DNA of 17,994 nucleotides, taken from assembly GCA_947455585.1 (NCBI GenBank), contig CANGOY010000009.1:1-17994 (forward strand), written 5' to 3'. Each line of letters starts with the position of its first letter. The first letter of the stretch is position 1. This DNA is from Comamonadaceae bacterium. Its GTDB lineage: Bacteria > Pseudomonadota > Gammaproteobacteria > Burkholderiales > Burkholderiaceae_C. A program made the translations under genes and the position numbers. The notes beneath the pieces were generated by a model. That model had not been told where the DNA came from and searched no databases. It worked only from the letters and a program-made list of their open reading frames with translations. Below are positions 1-7,458 of this stretch, piece by piece.

Positions 1-876
1 CGCCCCGGCTTTTTGGTCATCACGGCCGTGGCGTGTGTGTTGGGTACTGTGGTGGCTGCGGCATGTGGGCACGGCCCCAACATGTGGACCGCGCTGCCCA
101 CCTTGGTGTTGGCCGTGTTGATGCACGCCGCCGCCAATGTGATCAACGATTACCACGATGCCCTCAACGGCGCGGATGATGCCAACACGCAAGGCCTGTT
201 TCCCTTCACCGGTGGTGCACGTCTGATTCAAAACGGCCATGTCAGCGTGCAAGACACGCACGACTTGGCTAAGGCTCTGTTTGTGTTTCTGATTCCTTGC
301 GGGGCTTTGCTGGCGGTGAAGACGGGTGGGGGTTTGGTGGTGTTGGGGTTGGCAGGCATGTTGCTGGGATGGGGCTACTCAGCGCCGCCGCTTGCTTTGA
401 TGAAGCGTGGTTTGGGCGAGGCCACGGTGGCGTTGACGTGGGGCTTGGTGGTGGTGGGCGCTGACTATGTGCAACGTGGCCTGTTCTTTGTGATTCCTGT
501 AGCCGTGGCGCTGAGCTTTGCTCTGTTGGTGGGCAACATCTTGGTCATCAATGGTTTCCCAGATGCGGTAGCAGACGCGCAAGTGGGCAAGCGCACGCTG
601 GTGGTGCGTTTGGGTACACGCCGCGTCGCTTGGCTGTATTTACTTGTTGCCTTGCTTGCGCATGCGTGGCTGGTGGCAGGTGTGTGGCTGTTTATTCACC
701 CCGAGCCTGCGTTGTGGGGTTTGGTGTCAATGCCCTTATCGGTTTGGGCTTTTGTGCTTTTGTTTAAAAATGCAAACCAACCCGCACGTCTGGCGCCTGC
801 CATTGTGCTGACCATCGCTGCCGCTGTTGTGCATGGTTTGGCGATGTCTGCTGGATTGCTCACTTTAATTTTCTAG
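1..876 (+). CDS. UbiA/MenA-like prenyltransferase, 5' end cut by window edge
   Basis: This is an integral inner-membrane enzyme of the UbiA superfamily, which moves a polyprenyl chain from its diphosphate to an aromatic or quinone-precursor acceptor. The frame is open from base 1 and reads RPGFLVIT, the usual UbiA N-terminal motif, so the gene almost certainly begins left of the window. The TTG at 13 is not a credible start. The first Asp-rich motif is NDYHDALNGADD at about 4-5 dozen residues in, followed by TGGARLIQNG, which is MenA-like. The second motif is PDAVADAQVGKRTL. Eight or nine hydrophobic segments are visible. The stop at 874-876 lies six bases before the MFS start, so the two genes are probably co-transcribed. 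The prenyl acceptor is unknown, and no other menaquinone or ubiquinone gene is present to decide between MenA, UbiA or a side branch. The family call is firm; the substrate is not known. Confidence 0.85.
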   Translation, partial: RPGFLVITAVACVLGTVVAAACGHGPNMWTALPTLVLAVLMHAAANVINDYHDALNGADDANTQGLFPFTGGARLIQNGHVSVQDTHDLAKALFVFLIPCGALLAVKTGGGLVVLGLAGMLLGWGYSAPPLALMKRGLGEATVALTWGLVVVGADYVQRGLFFVIPVAVALSFALLVGNILVINGFPDAVADAQVGKRTLVVRLGTRRVAWLYLLVALLAHAWLVAGVWLFIHPEPALWGLVSMPLSVWAFVLLFKNANQPARLAPAIVLTIAAAVVHGLAMSAGLLTLIF

Positions 877-882
877 GTCGTT

Positions 883-2049
883 ATGAACCGTCATCTCGTA
901 TTGCTGTCTATCGCGCAGGGTTTGTTCCTGACCAACAACGTCACCTTCATTGCCATCAATGGCTTGGTCGGGTTGAGCTTGGCGCCTGTCGCATGGATGG
1001 CCACTTTGCCCGTGATGGGCTATGTGGTGGGTGGTGCGCTTAGCACGGGTTTGGTGGCCAAGTCGCAGCAACGGTTTGGGCGCAAGGGCTCGTTTCAGTT
1101 GGGGCTGTTGGTGGCTTTGTTGTCCGCAGCCTTGGGTGCGTTTGCAGTGCTGACGCAATCGTTTTGGTTGTTGGTCACGGCCACGCTGGTGGCGGGCTAT
1201 TACAGCGCCAACGGGCAGTTGTATCGCTTTGCAGCGGCTGAGCTGTGCAAGCCCGACTACCGCGAGAAAGCGGTGTCGTTGGTGATGGCGGGCGGATTGA
1301 TTGGCGCGGTCATTGGCCCCAACTTAGCGATTCAAACCAAGAGCTTGTTTGGCATGCCGTTCGCCGGTGCCTATGTGGCATTGATGGTGGTGGCTGTGTT
1401 GTCGATGGTGGTGATGAGCAAGATTGAATTCCCACCCGCACCCGTGGTCAAAGCCGATGAGGCAGGCGGCCGCCCCTTGGGCGAAATCATGCGTCAGCCA
1501 GTGTTTTTCATTGCGGCCTTGGCGGCTGCCTTGGGTTATGGCGTGATGAACTTGTTGATGGCCGCCACGCCACTGGCCATGCAGGTGTGTGGGTTCCCCT
1601 TTGAAGACACGGCTTGGGTGTTGCAGTGGCACGTGATTGGCATGTTTGCGCCCGGCTTTGTGACGGGCCATCTCATCAAACGCTTTGGTGTGTTGCCCAT
1701 TATGGGCGTGGGCGTGTTGCTCAACATTGGGTGCATCGCCGTGGCTTTGTCGGGTGTGGACTTGCACCAGTTTTTGTTCGCACTCTTCATGCTGGGTGTG
1801 GGCTGGAACTTTTTGTTCACAGGCAGCACCACGCTGTCGATGCAGGCCTACACGCCGCAAGAGAAAAACCGTGCTCAAGCCGCCATCAACTTTTGCGTGT
1901 TTGCCACCATGGCTTTCACCTCGTTTGCGTCAGGCGCGTTAGTGACCACACAAGGGTGGACGTGGCTCAACTGGGGCTCGTTGATGCCTGTGCTCATCAC
2001 TGGTGCAGGTTTGCTCTGGTTGGCACGTAAAAAAGCCTCAGCTGCTTGA
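883..2049 (+). CDS. MFS transporter
   Basis: This 388-residue protein has the length and roughly twelve hydrophobic segments of a major facilitator superfamily transporter. The loop between segments 2 and 3 reads QQRFGRKGSFQLG, a recognisable form of the MFS signature G-x-x-x-D-R-x-G-R-R/K. A hydrophilic stretch near residues 185-205 (PPAPVVKADEAGG) is the expected central cytoplasmic loop between the two six-helix bundles. The ATG at 883 follows the prenyltransferase stop by six bases and has only a weak AGG upstream, which suggests translational coupling. The substrate cannot be inferred. The final codons (KKASAA) also form the terminator of the convergent DUF2892 gene. Confidence 0.9.
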   Translation: MNRHLVLLSIAQGLFLTNNVTFIAINGLVGLSLAPVAWMATLPVMGYVVGGALSTGLVAKSQQRFGRKGSFQLGLLVALLSAALGAFAVLTQSFWLLVTATLVAGYYSANGQLYRFAAAELCKPDYREKAVSLVMAGGLIGAVIGPNLAIQTKSLFGMPFAGAYVALMVVAVLSMVVMSKIEFPPAPVVKADEAGGRPLGEIMRQPVFFIAALAAALGYGVMNLLMAATPLAMQVCGFPFEDTAWVLQWHVIGMFAPGFVTGHLIKRFGVLPIMGVGVLLNIGCIAVALSGVDLHQFLFALFMLGVGWNFLFTGSTTLSMQAYTPQEKNRAQAAINFCVFATMAFTSFASGALVTTQGWTWLNWGSLMPVLITGAGLLWLARKKASAA

Positions 2050-2061
2050 AAGCGCTGAGGC
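2029..2061 (-). terminator. Intrinsic terminator for the DUF2892 gene, inside the MFS 3' end
   Basis: GCCTCAGC (2035-2042) pairs with GCTGAGGC (2054-2061). A further GC/GC pair (2044-2045 with 2052-2053) encloses the loop TTGAAA, and T2043 is bulged. Six A residues at 2029-2034 become a U tract on the minus strand, directly after the hairpin. It lies about 20 bases downstream of the DUF2892 stop. The plus side has no T tract, so it serves mainly the minus strand. The hairpin spans the MFS stop codon. Confidence 0.85.
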
Positions 2062-2081
2062 TGGTGCGAAGCTAGGGCCGT

Positions 2082-2297
2082 TTACTTGGCTGACTCATCT
2101 TCCACCGCTTTGAGTGGGCAGGTGTTCAAACCCAACAAGGTGTACGCACCGCAAAAGCGGAATACACCTGTGGCCATCACGATGCCACCTACGATGTAGC
2201 CCCACAGTCCCACCACATTGGCGGCTGCCAATGCCATGAGTACCAAGCCTGCGACGATGCGCAGAACGCGGTCAATGCCGCCAACGTTTGCTGTCAT
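2082..2297 (-). CDS. DUF2892 family (YgaP-like) membrane protein
   Basis: This 71-residue protein has two closely spaced hydrophobic segments (about residues 13-28 and 30-46). It follows the family layout: an N-terminal MTANVGGIDRVLRI, a glycine-rich turn, then CGAYTLLGLNTC with two cysteines near the C-terminus. DUF2892 proteins occur alone or as the membrane tail of rhodanese proteins such as YgaP. Their function is poorly defined, and no rhodanese is present here. The ATG at 2297 is well supported by AGGAG six bases upstream. It sits after the catabolic operon with a 69-base gap and has its own terminator, so it is probably a separate small transcription unit. Confidence 0.85.
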   Translation of the reverse strand: MTANVGGIDRVLRIVAGLVLMALAAANVVGLWGYIVGGIVMATGVFRFCGAYTLLGLNTCPLKAVEDESAK

Positions 2298-2320
2298 GAA
2301 TTTCTCCTAAGTGAAGCTTC

Positions 2321-2326
2321 ATTAGA
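2321..2326 (-). promoter_or_regulatory. Possible -10 element for the DUF2892 gene
   Basis: The minus strand reads TCTAAT here, five of six matches to TATAAT, about 24 bases upstream of the DUF2892 start codon. No convincing -35 hexamer is seen at the right distance. A 10-base palindrome, TGAAGCTTCA (2312-2321), adjoins it. This is only a candidate. Confidence 0.25.
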
Positions 2327-2366
2327 CACCCAAGGCGTGCCATGGTGTTTGCGTTAAATCAATGCT

Positions 2367-3221
2367 TCAGAATCGGTAGAGCTGGTTGGCGTTCTCAACC
2401 AACACTTGCTGCTGTACTTCTGTGTTGGGTAGCCATTGCATGCGCTCATGCACAAGCGCATCGGCGGCGATGGCTCGGTAACGACTCACCTGATGTGGGC
2501 CTTTGCCTGGCTCTCGGTTGGTGTGTGGCCAGTCGCTGGCCCATAGTAGATGGTCGGGGCGTGTGGCCAGCAAGCGTTGGCTCAGGGCCAGCAAAGCCGA
2601 TGCATCTTGGATGTGCGAACGGTAGCTGGCAGAGAGTTTGATGTAAATCTTGCCTTGATCTAGCAAGTGCAACAAGGTGGTGGATTCAAGCGATGTGCAG
2701 CTTGCGTCAGCCCACAGTGCAAAGTGATCCAGCACCACAGGCACCGCCAACTGATTGATGCACGCAGCACATGCCACGGTCACGGCCAACGGTGCATAGA
2801 CTTGGATGTGCCAACCTAGGTCAGCCAACCTTGGTGCCCAAGTCTGCAGGGCCTCGCGCAATATGGCTGCGTTCAAAGCAACATCGTGCGCGCCCGAGCT
2901 TTCTAGGTTCAGTCGAATGCCCCGAACGCCTTGTGCATCCATAGCTTGCAAAGCTGCGATGGGTGTGTCTGTGCCGAGCACCGCCACACCTCGGGCTTGT
3001 CCCTGCATGGTTTGCAAGGCATCGAGCATGCATTGGTTGTCGGTGCCATACACGCTGGGCTGGATGATGACCGTGCGCGTCAGTCCTTGGTCTTGCAGGT
3101 GGGTTTGCAGTGCTGACACAGGGGCAGGCCCCGGTGTGTACTGCCTTTCATCCACCATTGGGTAAGCGTGTGCGTCACCAATGACGTGCACATGCGTGTC
3201 GCATCCACCCGTCAGCATCAT
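2367..3221 (-). CDS. Amidohydrolase-2 family lactonase, LigI-like (copy A)
   Basis: This 284-residue TIM-barrel hydrolase belongs to COG3618, the family of 2-pyrone-4,6-dicarboxylate hydrolase (LigI) and 4-sulfomuconolactone hydrolase. Catalytic positions visible are His10 and His12 (CDTHVH), His166 (VVLDHF) and Asp230 (ASDWPH), all conserved as in LigI. LigI works without a metal and opens a pyrone-type lactone. There is no signal peptide, so the protein is cytoplasmic. The start ATG overlaps the TGA of the upstream dehydrogenase (ATGATG around 3219), indicating translational coupling. It is the last gene of the catabolic operon. A second copy of the family lies at 9795-10646 and shares the C-terminal LYRF. 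The substrate is inferred only as a lactone or pyrone carboxylate. Confidence 0.85.
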   Translation of the reverse strand: MMLTGGCDTHVHVIGDAHAYPMVDERQYTPGPAPVSALQTHLQDQGLTRTVIIQPSVYGTDNQCMLDALQTMQGQARGVAVLGTDTPIAALQAMDAQGVRGIRLNLESSGAHDVALNAAILREALQTWAPRLADLGWHIQVYAPLAVTVACAACINQLAVPVVLDHFALWADASCTSLESTTLLHLLDQGKIYIKLSASYRSHIQDASALLALSQRLLATRPDHLLWASDWPHTNREPGKGPHQVSRYRAIAADALVHERMQWLPNTEVQQQVLVENANQLYRF

Positions 3222-4279
3222 GAGTGTTGCAGGCGCTTCACCACGGCTTGACCTGTGGCTTGTGTGCCCAGCTTCCCGCCGATGTCTCGGGTTGATTCAC
3301 CTGCGGCGATGCATGCCGTGATGGCGTTTTCAATAGCGCGTGAGGCGTGCAGGTATGACTGCTGACCGCTGCGCTGTGCATGCCAGCTCAGAAGCATGGT
3401 CGCCGAGGTGATGAGCGAAAACGGATTGGCAATGTCTTGGCCTGCAATGTCTGGTGCTGAGCCATGTGCGGCTTGTCCCATGGCATGGTCCAAACCTGCA
3501 TTGAGCGAGCCGCCCAAACCTAAGCTGCCCGACAGTTCTGCCGTCAGGTCAGACAAGATGTCGCCAAACATATTGGTGGTCACGATCACATCAAAGCGGT
3601 CGGGTGCGCGCACCACGTGCGCCATCATGGCGTCGACGATGAAATCGTCCACCGTCACCTCAGGGAAATCTAAAGCTACACGGTGGCAAGCATCTAAGAA
3701 CATGCCATCGGTGACTTTGAGCACATTGTGTTTGTGCACCAACGTCAGGTGCTTGTGTCGCTGCATGGCGATTTCAAATGCGCTGCGTGCAATGCGCTCG
3801 CAGCATTCGCGCGTGATGCGGCGCAATGAAATGGCCACATCGGGTGTGACCAAAATTTCGCTGTTGCCTGACTCTACGTTTCGGTCGGCATAAAAGCCTT
3901 CGGTGTTCTCGCGCACCACCACCAAGTCAAATGCGGAGGTGATGGTTTTCACGCCGGTGTAGGTGCGAGAGGGGCGGATGTTGGCAAAAAGGTCTAGGCT
4001 CTTCCTGAAAAACTTGGAAGGGTTAATTTCCCCTTTGGCTTCATCTTTGAAGTCATAGGTGGACATAGGGCCCAACATCAAACCGTCGGCTTGTTTGACT
4101 TTTTCTAGCAAAGCGGGCGTCACTGTGGCGCCATGTTTTTTCAAACTCTCGTGGCCTGCGATGTCGTGTATCAATTCCAAATTCAAACCGAACTGAAGAG
4201 ATGCAGCTTGCAACACATCGACTGTGACGGCCATGGTTTCTGGGCCTATGCCATCACCGGGTAAAACAATTATTTTCAT
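3218..4279 (-). CDS. Isocitrate/isopropylmalate-type beta-decarboxylating dehydrogenase
   Basis: This 353-residue enzyme belongs to the family that oxidises and decarboxylates 2-hydroxy acids (isopropylmalate, isocitrate, homoisocitrate, tartrate, D-malate) using NAD(P). It opens with KIIVLPGDGIGPE. The dicarboxylate site shows FRKSLDLFANIRPSR (residues 90-105) and VVRENTEGFYADRN (121-134). Catalytic Tyr130, Lys183, and metal ligands Asp216, Asp240 and Asp244 are present. The nucleotide loop HGSAPDIAG is at 272-280. RENTEGFY resembles NAD-isocitrate or homoisocitrate dehydrogenase more than LeuB. I chose the ATG at 4279, one base after the upstream stop; an ATG at 4324 would overlap the preceding gene by 44 bases. 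It is the penultimate gene of the operon and is probably catabolic rather than leucine-biosynthetic, because no leuC or leuD adjoins it. Confidence 0.88.
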   Translation of the reverse strand: MKIIVLPGDGIGPETMAVTVDVLQAASLQFGLNLELIHDIAGHESLKKHGATVTPALLEKVKQADGLMLGPMSTYDFKDEAKGEINPSKFFRKSLDLFANIRPSRTYTGVKTITSAFDLVVVRENTEGFYADRNVESGNSEILVTPDVAISLRRITRECCERIARSAFEIAMQRHKHLTLVHKHNVLKVTDGMFLDACHRVALDFPEVTVDDFIVDAMMAHVVRAPDRFDVIVTTNMFGDILSDLTAELSGSLGLGGSLNAGLDHAMGQAAHGSAPDIAGQDIANPFSLITSATMLLSWHAQRSGQQSYLHASRAIENAITACIAAGESTRDIGGKLGTQATGQAVVKRLQHS

Positions 4280-4280
4280 A

Positions 4281-5249
4281 TCACTGCTCGAGTTTGACGT
4301 TGGCGTCTTTGATGAGTTTTTCAAACTTCACAGACTCTGCTTTCACATAGTCAGCAAATTCCTGGGGGGTGTTCTTTGGCACCGCGACGTTATCCGCTTC
4401 CAATCGGGTACGAATATCGGGCTGTGCCAACAGAGCGTTGACTTCACGGTTCAAGCTGTCAATCACGCTGATGGGTGTGCCTGCTGGGGCAAACAAGCCG
4501 CCCCATAAGGTGTAGCTGAAACCGGAAAGACCTGCCTCTGCAATGGTGGGTACTTCAGGCAACGAAGACATGCGCTTTGGGGTAGTTACGCCCAATGCTT
4601 TGAGTTTGCCGCCTTTGATTTGGGGTATGGCGGCAGAGGCACTGCTGAAGAAAGCTTGCAAGCGGCCTGCCATCAAGTCTGACAGCAGCGGGCCCACGCC
4701 TTTGTAAGGCACATGCACCATGTTGAGTTTGGCGCCTAGTCCCAATGCCACGGCAGACAAATGTCCGGGTGTGCCCGAGCCGACCGAGCCATAGCTGAAT
4801 TCACCCGGTTTGGCGCGGGCCATTTGGATGAATTCATTCACGGTGTTGTAGGGCGCATCGGCAGGCGCGAGCATGACCAACGGCGCATTGCCAATCAGCA
4901 CCACGGGGACCAATTCCTTCATTGGGTCGTAGCCCAAGTCTTTCATCAGCAAACGGTTGACGGTGATTTCACCTGTCTGCCCTAGCAACAAGGTGTAACC
5001 ATCGTTTTTAGACTTGGCGGCCACGCGCGTACCCACAGTGCCTGAGACACCGGGTTTGTTGTCGACCACCACGGGCTGTTTGTAGATGTTGGAGAGTTTT
5101 TCGCTCACCAAGCGTGCGAACACATCACCTTGTCCACCCGGTGCATAGGCCACGATGATGGAGATCGGTTTGGTGGGGTAATCGGGCTCCGCCGCGAAAG
5201 CGGTGGAGGCGGCGATGATGAGTGACAGCAGCGGTGCAAATTTTTTCAT
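4281..5249 (-). CDS. Tripartite tricarboxylate (Bug) solute-binding protein, copy 1
   Basis: This 322-residue periplasmic receptor of the TctC/Bug family binds carboxylates for TTT-type uptake or sensing. The signal peptide is MKKFAPLLSLIIAASTAFA, with probable cleavage before AEPD. The mature protein shows the first ligand loop IIVAYAPGGQGDVFARL, then VVDNKPGVSGTVG, GYDPMKELVPV and VPYKGVGPLLSDLMAG, all family hallmarks. The start at 5249 is fixed by AGGAG six bases upstream; the frame extends to 5303, but that part overlaps the preceding gene and lacks a signal peptide. It directly follows a second Bug gene and precedes the dehydrogenase. No TctA or TctB is nearby, so it is an orphan receptor. 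The ligand is unknown. Confidence 0.92.
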   Translation of the reverse strand: MKKFAPLLSLIIAASTAFAAEPDYPTKPISIIVAYAPGGQGDVFARLVSEKLSNIYKQPVVVDNKPGVSGTVGTRVAAKSKNDGYTLLLGQTGEITVNRLLMKDLGYDPMKELVPVVLIGNAPLVMLAPADAPYNTVNEFIQMARAKPGEFSYGSVGSGTPGHLSAVALGLGAKLNMVHVPYKGVGPLLSDLMAGRLQAFFSSASAAIPQIKGGKLKALGVTTPKRMSSLPEVPTIAEAGLSGFSYTLWGGLFAPAGTPISVIDSLNREVNALLAQPDIRTRLEADNVAVPKNTPQEFADYVKAESVKFEKLIKDANVKLEQ

Positions 5250-5255
5250 GCAGTT

Positions 5256-5260
5256 CTCCT
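5256..5260 (-). promoter_or_regulatory. Ribosome binding site fixing the start of Bug copy 1
   Basis: The minus strand reads AGGAG six bases before the ATG at 5249 and immediately after the stop codon (5261-5263) of the preceding Bug gene. It selects the internal ATG next to the signal peptide over the in-frame ATG at 5303. Confidence 0.85.
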
Positions 5261-6220
5261 TTATTCGGGTTTGATGTTGCCGTCTTTGACGACTTTGGCC
5301 CATTGCGCCAACTCTTGTTTTAACAAGCTGTCGAGCTCAGCAGTGCTAGAGCTGGTAGCTTGCATGCCCAGTTTGGCAAAGCGTTCTTTCACGTCCGCGC
5401 GTTGCATGATGGTGCGCAGGTCTTGGTTCATTTTTTCAACGATGGCGGTAGGTGTTTTGGCAGGCAAAAAGAAGGCGAGCCAAATGGTGGTCACATAGCC
5501 TGGCACACCTTGTTCGCTGATGGTGGGCAGGTCAGGCAACTCAGGGTGGCGCTTGGCGCTGGCAATGCCCAAGGCTTTGACGCGACCCGATTTGATGTTG
5601 GGCACCGCAGAATTGAAAGCATCAAACATCAGCTGAATGTGACCGGCCAACAGGTCTTGTGCCGCTGGGCCTTGACCTTTGTAGGGCACATGACCCAGCT
5701 GGGTCTTGGTCATGTTGGCAAACATTTCAGAGCCCAAGTGGTAGGTGCTGCCCGTGCCCGATGAGCCGTAAAACAATTTGCCTGGGTTTTCTTTGGCGTA
5801 GCGAATGAACTCTTGCACGTTGTTGGCAGGCACCGAAGGGTGCACCACCAAAATGTTTTCAATGGTGGCCACGGTGCTGACCGCTGCAAAGTCGCGCACG
5901 GGGTCGTAGCTCAGCTTGGGCATGAGCGCAGGGTTTGCGGCCATGATGCTGCTGGTGCCAAACAAAATGGTGTTGCCGTCTGCCGGTGCACGCGCCACAA
6001 AGTCTGCACCAATGGCCCCGGTGGCGCCCACGCGGTTGTCCACAATGACGGTCTTGCCCATGGCCTCAGACAACAAAGGCGCAATCACGCGGGCCAAGAT
6101 GTCTGTGGGCCCTCCGGTAGAGAAGGGAACCACCAAGCGCACGGTGTTGTTTTGCGCAAAGCTGCTGCAGGCGGCAAACAACAAACTGGCAGCAACTGCG
6201 ATGTGTCGGCGTGAAATCAT
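5261..6220 (-). CDS. Tripartite tricarboxylate (Bug) solute-binding protein, copy 2
   Basis: This 319-residue Bug-family periplasmic receptor has a signal peptide, MISRRHIAVAASLLFAACSS, with likely cleavage after SFA, before QNN. A Cys inside it (LLFAAC) gives a marginal lipobox, so lipidation cannot be excluded. Family motifs are LVVPFSTGGPTDILARV, VDNRVGATGAIGADF, SYDPVRDFAAVS and VPYKGQGPAAQDLLAGH. The start at 6220 has AGGAG at ideal spacing; the upstream in-frame start at 6241 adds seven residues that do not fit a signal peptide. It ends right at the ribosome binding site of copy 1. By eye, it is closer to copy 3 at 7991-8950 (shared PVRD, GAIGAD/GAIAAD, APADG) than to copy 1. The ligand is presumably a carboxylate. 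Confidence 0.92.
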   Translation of the reverse strand: MISRRHIAVAASLLFAACSSFAQNNTVRLVVPFSTGGPTDILARVIAPLLSEAMGKTVIVDNRVGATGAIGADFVARAPADGNTILFGTSSIMAANPALMPKLSYDPVRDFAAVSTVATIENILVVHPSVPANNVQEFIRYAKENPGKLFYGSSGTGSTYHLGSEMFANMTKTQLGHVPYKGQGPAAQDLLAGHIQLMFDAFNSAVPNIKSGRVKALGIASAKRHPELPDLPTISEQGVPGYVTTIWLAFFLPAKTPTAIVEKMNQDLRTIMQRADVKERFAKLGMQATSSSTAELDSLLKQELAQWAKVVKDGNIKPE

Positions 6221-6226
6221 GACAGG

Positions 6227-6231
6227 CTCCT
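6227..6231 (-). promoter_or_regulatory. Ribosome binding site fixing the start of Bug copy 2
   Basis: The minus strand reads AGGAG six bases before the ATG at 6220. This supports the shorter protein that begins at the signal peptide. Confidence 0.85.
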
Positions 6232-6247
6232 GATGTGTCAAATTGAC

Positions 6248-6838
6248 CTAGGCCAACAAACGTTGGCGAATGTCTAGCGGCGAAAGAACTTCCAAGGGCT
6301 CTTGGCCCCCATTGGGAATGCCCACTTGCGTGGCATTGAGCAGCATGGACACCATCACATACGTGCCAGAGAGCACGGTGAGGTCGACGACGGCTTGCTC
6401 ACCCATCTCAGTGACTGCTTGCTGCCACAAGGCATCAGGCACGCGGTGGTTGAGGGTGAGCTGGATGCAAAAGTCATACACCAAGGCCTCGTCAGCTTGC
6501 ATGCCTTCTGGGCGTTTGCACTGGCGTAGCTGCTCGATGATGTGTGTCGACAAGCCAGCACGCTGGGCAATGGGGTCGTGTGCCCACCACTCGTATTGCG
6601 CGTTGGCAATGCGGGCTTGGATGAGGATGGCAAATTCATTCAAGCGTTTGCTGACCGATGTTTTGAAGCGCAGGTAGTCCAAAAAGTCAAAGCAGCGACG
6701 TGCCATGTCGGGGCTGCGCAGCAAGGCGTTGTAAGGGCCACCGAGTGCGGCGCTAGAGACTTTCAGAATGTCATCCGCCAGCGGGCGTATCTCGGGGGCG
6801 AGGTCGTCGTAGCTGAGTTGGGTGAAGCGTTCAGTCAT
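6248..6838 (-). CDS. Carboxymuconolactone decarboxylase (CMD) family protein A
   Basis: This 196-residue all-helical protein belongs to the CMD/AhpD-like superfamily. The recognisable core runs from GGPYNALLRSPDMARR (residues 33-48) through RLNEFAILIQARIANAQYEW (65-84) to DLTVLSGTYVMVSMLLN (152-168). AhpD peroxidases carry a CxxC at the start of the following helix; here the region reads QYEWWAHDPIAQRAGL with no cysteine pair, so it is not an AhpD-type peroxidase. Glu83 and His87 remain as possible acid-base residues. Family members with known roles decarboxylate gamma-carboxymuconolactone in the protocatechuate pathway, but many act on other substrates. The start overlaps the previous gene by eight bases (ATGACTGA). 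The C-terminus (PLEVLSPLDIRQRLLA) is longer than in CMD protein B. Confidence 0.85.
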   Translation of the reverse strand: MTERFTQLSYDDLAPEIRPLADDILKVSSAALGGPYNALLRSPDMARRCFDFLDYLRFKTSVSKRLNEFAILIQARIANAQYEWWAHDPIAQRAGLSTHIIEQLRQCKRPEGMQADEALVYDFCIQLTLNHRVPDALWQQAVTEMGEQAVVDLTVLSGTYVMVSMLLNATQVGIPNGGQEPLEVLSPLDIRQRLLA

Positions 6839-7457
6839 GGGTGTGGGGCTCTGTGTGTTGAAACATGGTTCGCAGGGTGTTCGTGAAGTGGGGGCGACAG
6901 ATGTCGCTCCAAGCCGTGCCTCGCACCGCGAGCCAAGCAGTAGTACTTAAAACTTCTGGGTTGTGCAGATCGTAGCAAGCGAATGAACGGGGACTGTGGT
7001 CTAGGTTGAGGTAGCGGCGCGCCACCAAGCAACCGGACACACGTGCCAGACCGGGCATGTGCTCTTCGTCGTACCACTTGTAAATTTCTTGGTGCCAGCC
7101 GTCTTCTGGATCGGTTTCCACCACATAGTGAACGCCCATGGGTGTGTCGCTGTGCGGCCCGTCTAAGTGCATGACTTCTTGTAGTCGCGACACCTGTGCG
7201 GCGTGTCCTGTCATGGCGAGCCAGATTTTTTCAAGCGCTGCGCAGTCATCGTCGTGGATGTCCGCGGCCTTCGAAAAACGCAGATAGACATACTGCATGG
7301 GTAAGCCATTTTCGGCGTGTCGCGTGAAGGCTGTTTGCAGCGTGTGTGGCACGTGCAGGGTGTGTGTCAGTGCTTCTTGCCAACGCTTGGCTGTGCCAGC
7401 GGGGCACTCGGCAGCGCATTTCAAAAGCAGGGCGTGGCAGGTGGCGGGGGTGTTCAT
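6831..7457 (-). CDS. Dimeric alpha/beta-barrel (EthD/DUF4286-like) protein
   Basis: This 208-residue protein probably has two ferredoxin-like halves. The C-terminal half carries the clearest signature: HYVVETD (110-116), then YKWYDEEHMPGLARVSGC (126-143) and ARRYLNL. This pattern of a WY-x-EEH-x-P helix followed by a strand is typical of EthD-like and DUF4286-like dimeric barrels, which occur in aromatic and polyketide catabolism as small isomerases, decarboxylases or helper proteins. No signal peptide is seen. I chose the ATG at 7457, one base after the upstream stop, rather than a TTG at 7469 that would overlap it. It is sandwiched between two CMD-family genes and overlaps the second, so the three are likely translated together. 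The exact family and reaction are uncertain. Confidence 0.75.
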   Translation of the reverse strand: MNTPATCHALLLKCAAECPAGTAKRWQEALTHTLHVPHTLQTAFTRHAENGLPMQYVYLRFSKAADIHDDDCAALEKIWLAMTGHAAQVSRLQEVMHLDGPHSDTPMGVHYVVETDPEDGWHQEIYKWYDEEHMPGLARVSGCLVARRYLNLDHSPRSFACYDLHNPEVLSTTAWLAVRGTAWSDICRPHFTNTLRTMFQHTEPHTHD

Positions 7458-7458
7458 G

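Noticed and set aside
1324..1878. 184-residue open frame on the minus strand inside the MFS gene
   Set aside because: It is antisense to clear MFS coding sequence, has a His/Gln-rich shadow composition, and has no domain or ribosome binding site.
3218..4279. Calling the decarboxylating dehydrogenase leuB
   Set aside because: RENTEGFY and the NPS segment differ from LeuB, and no leuC or leuD is adjacent. The catabolic context argues against leucine synthesis.
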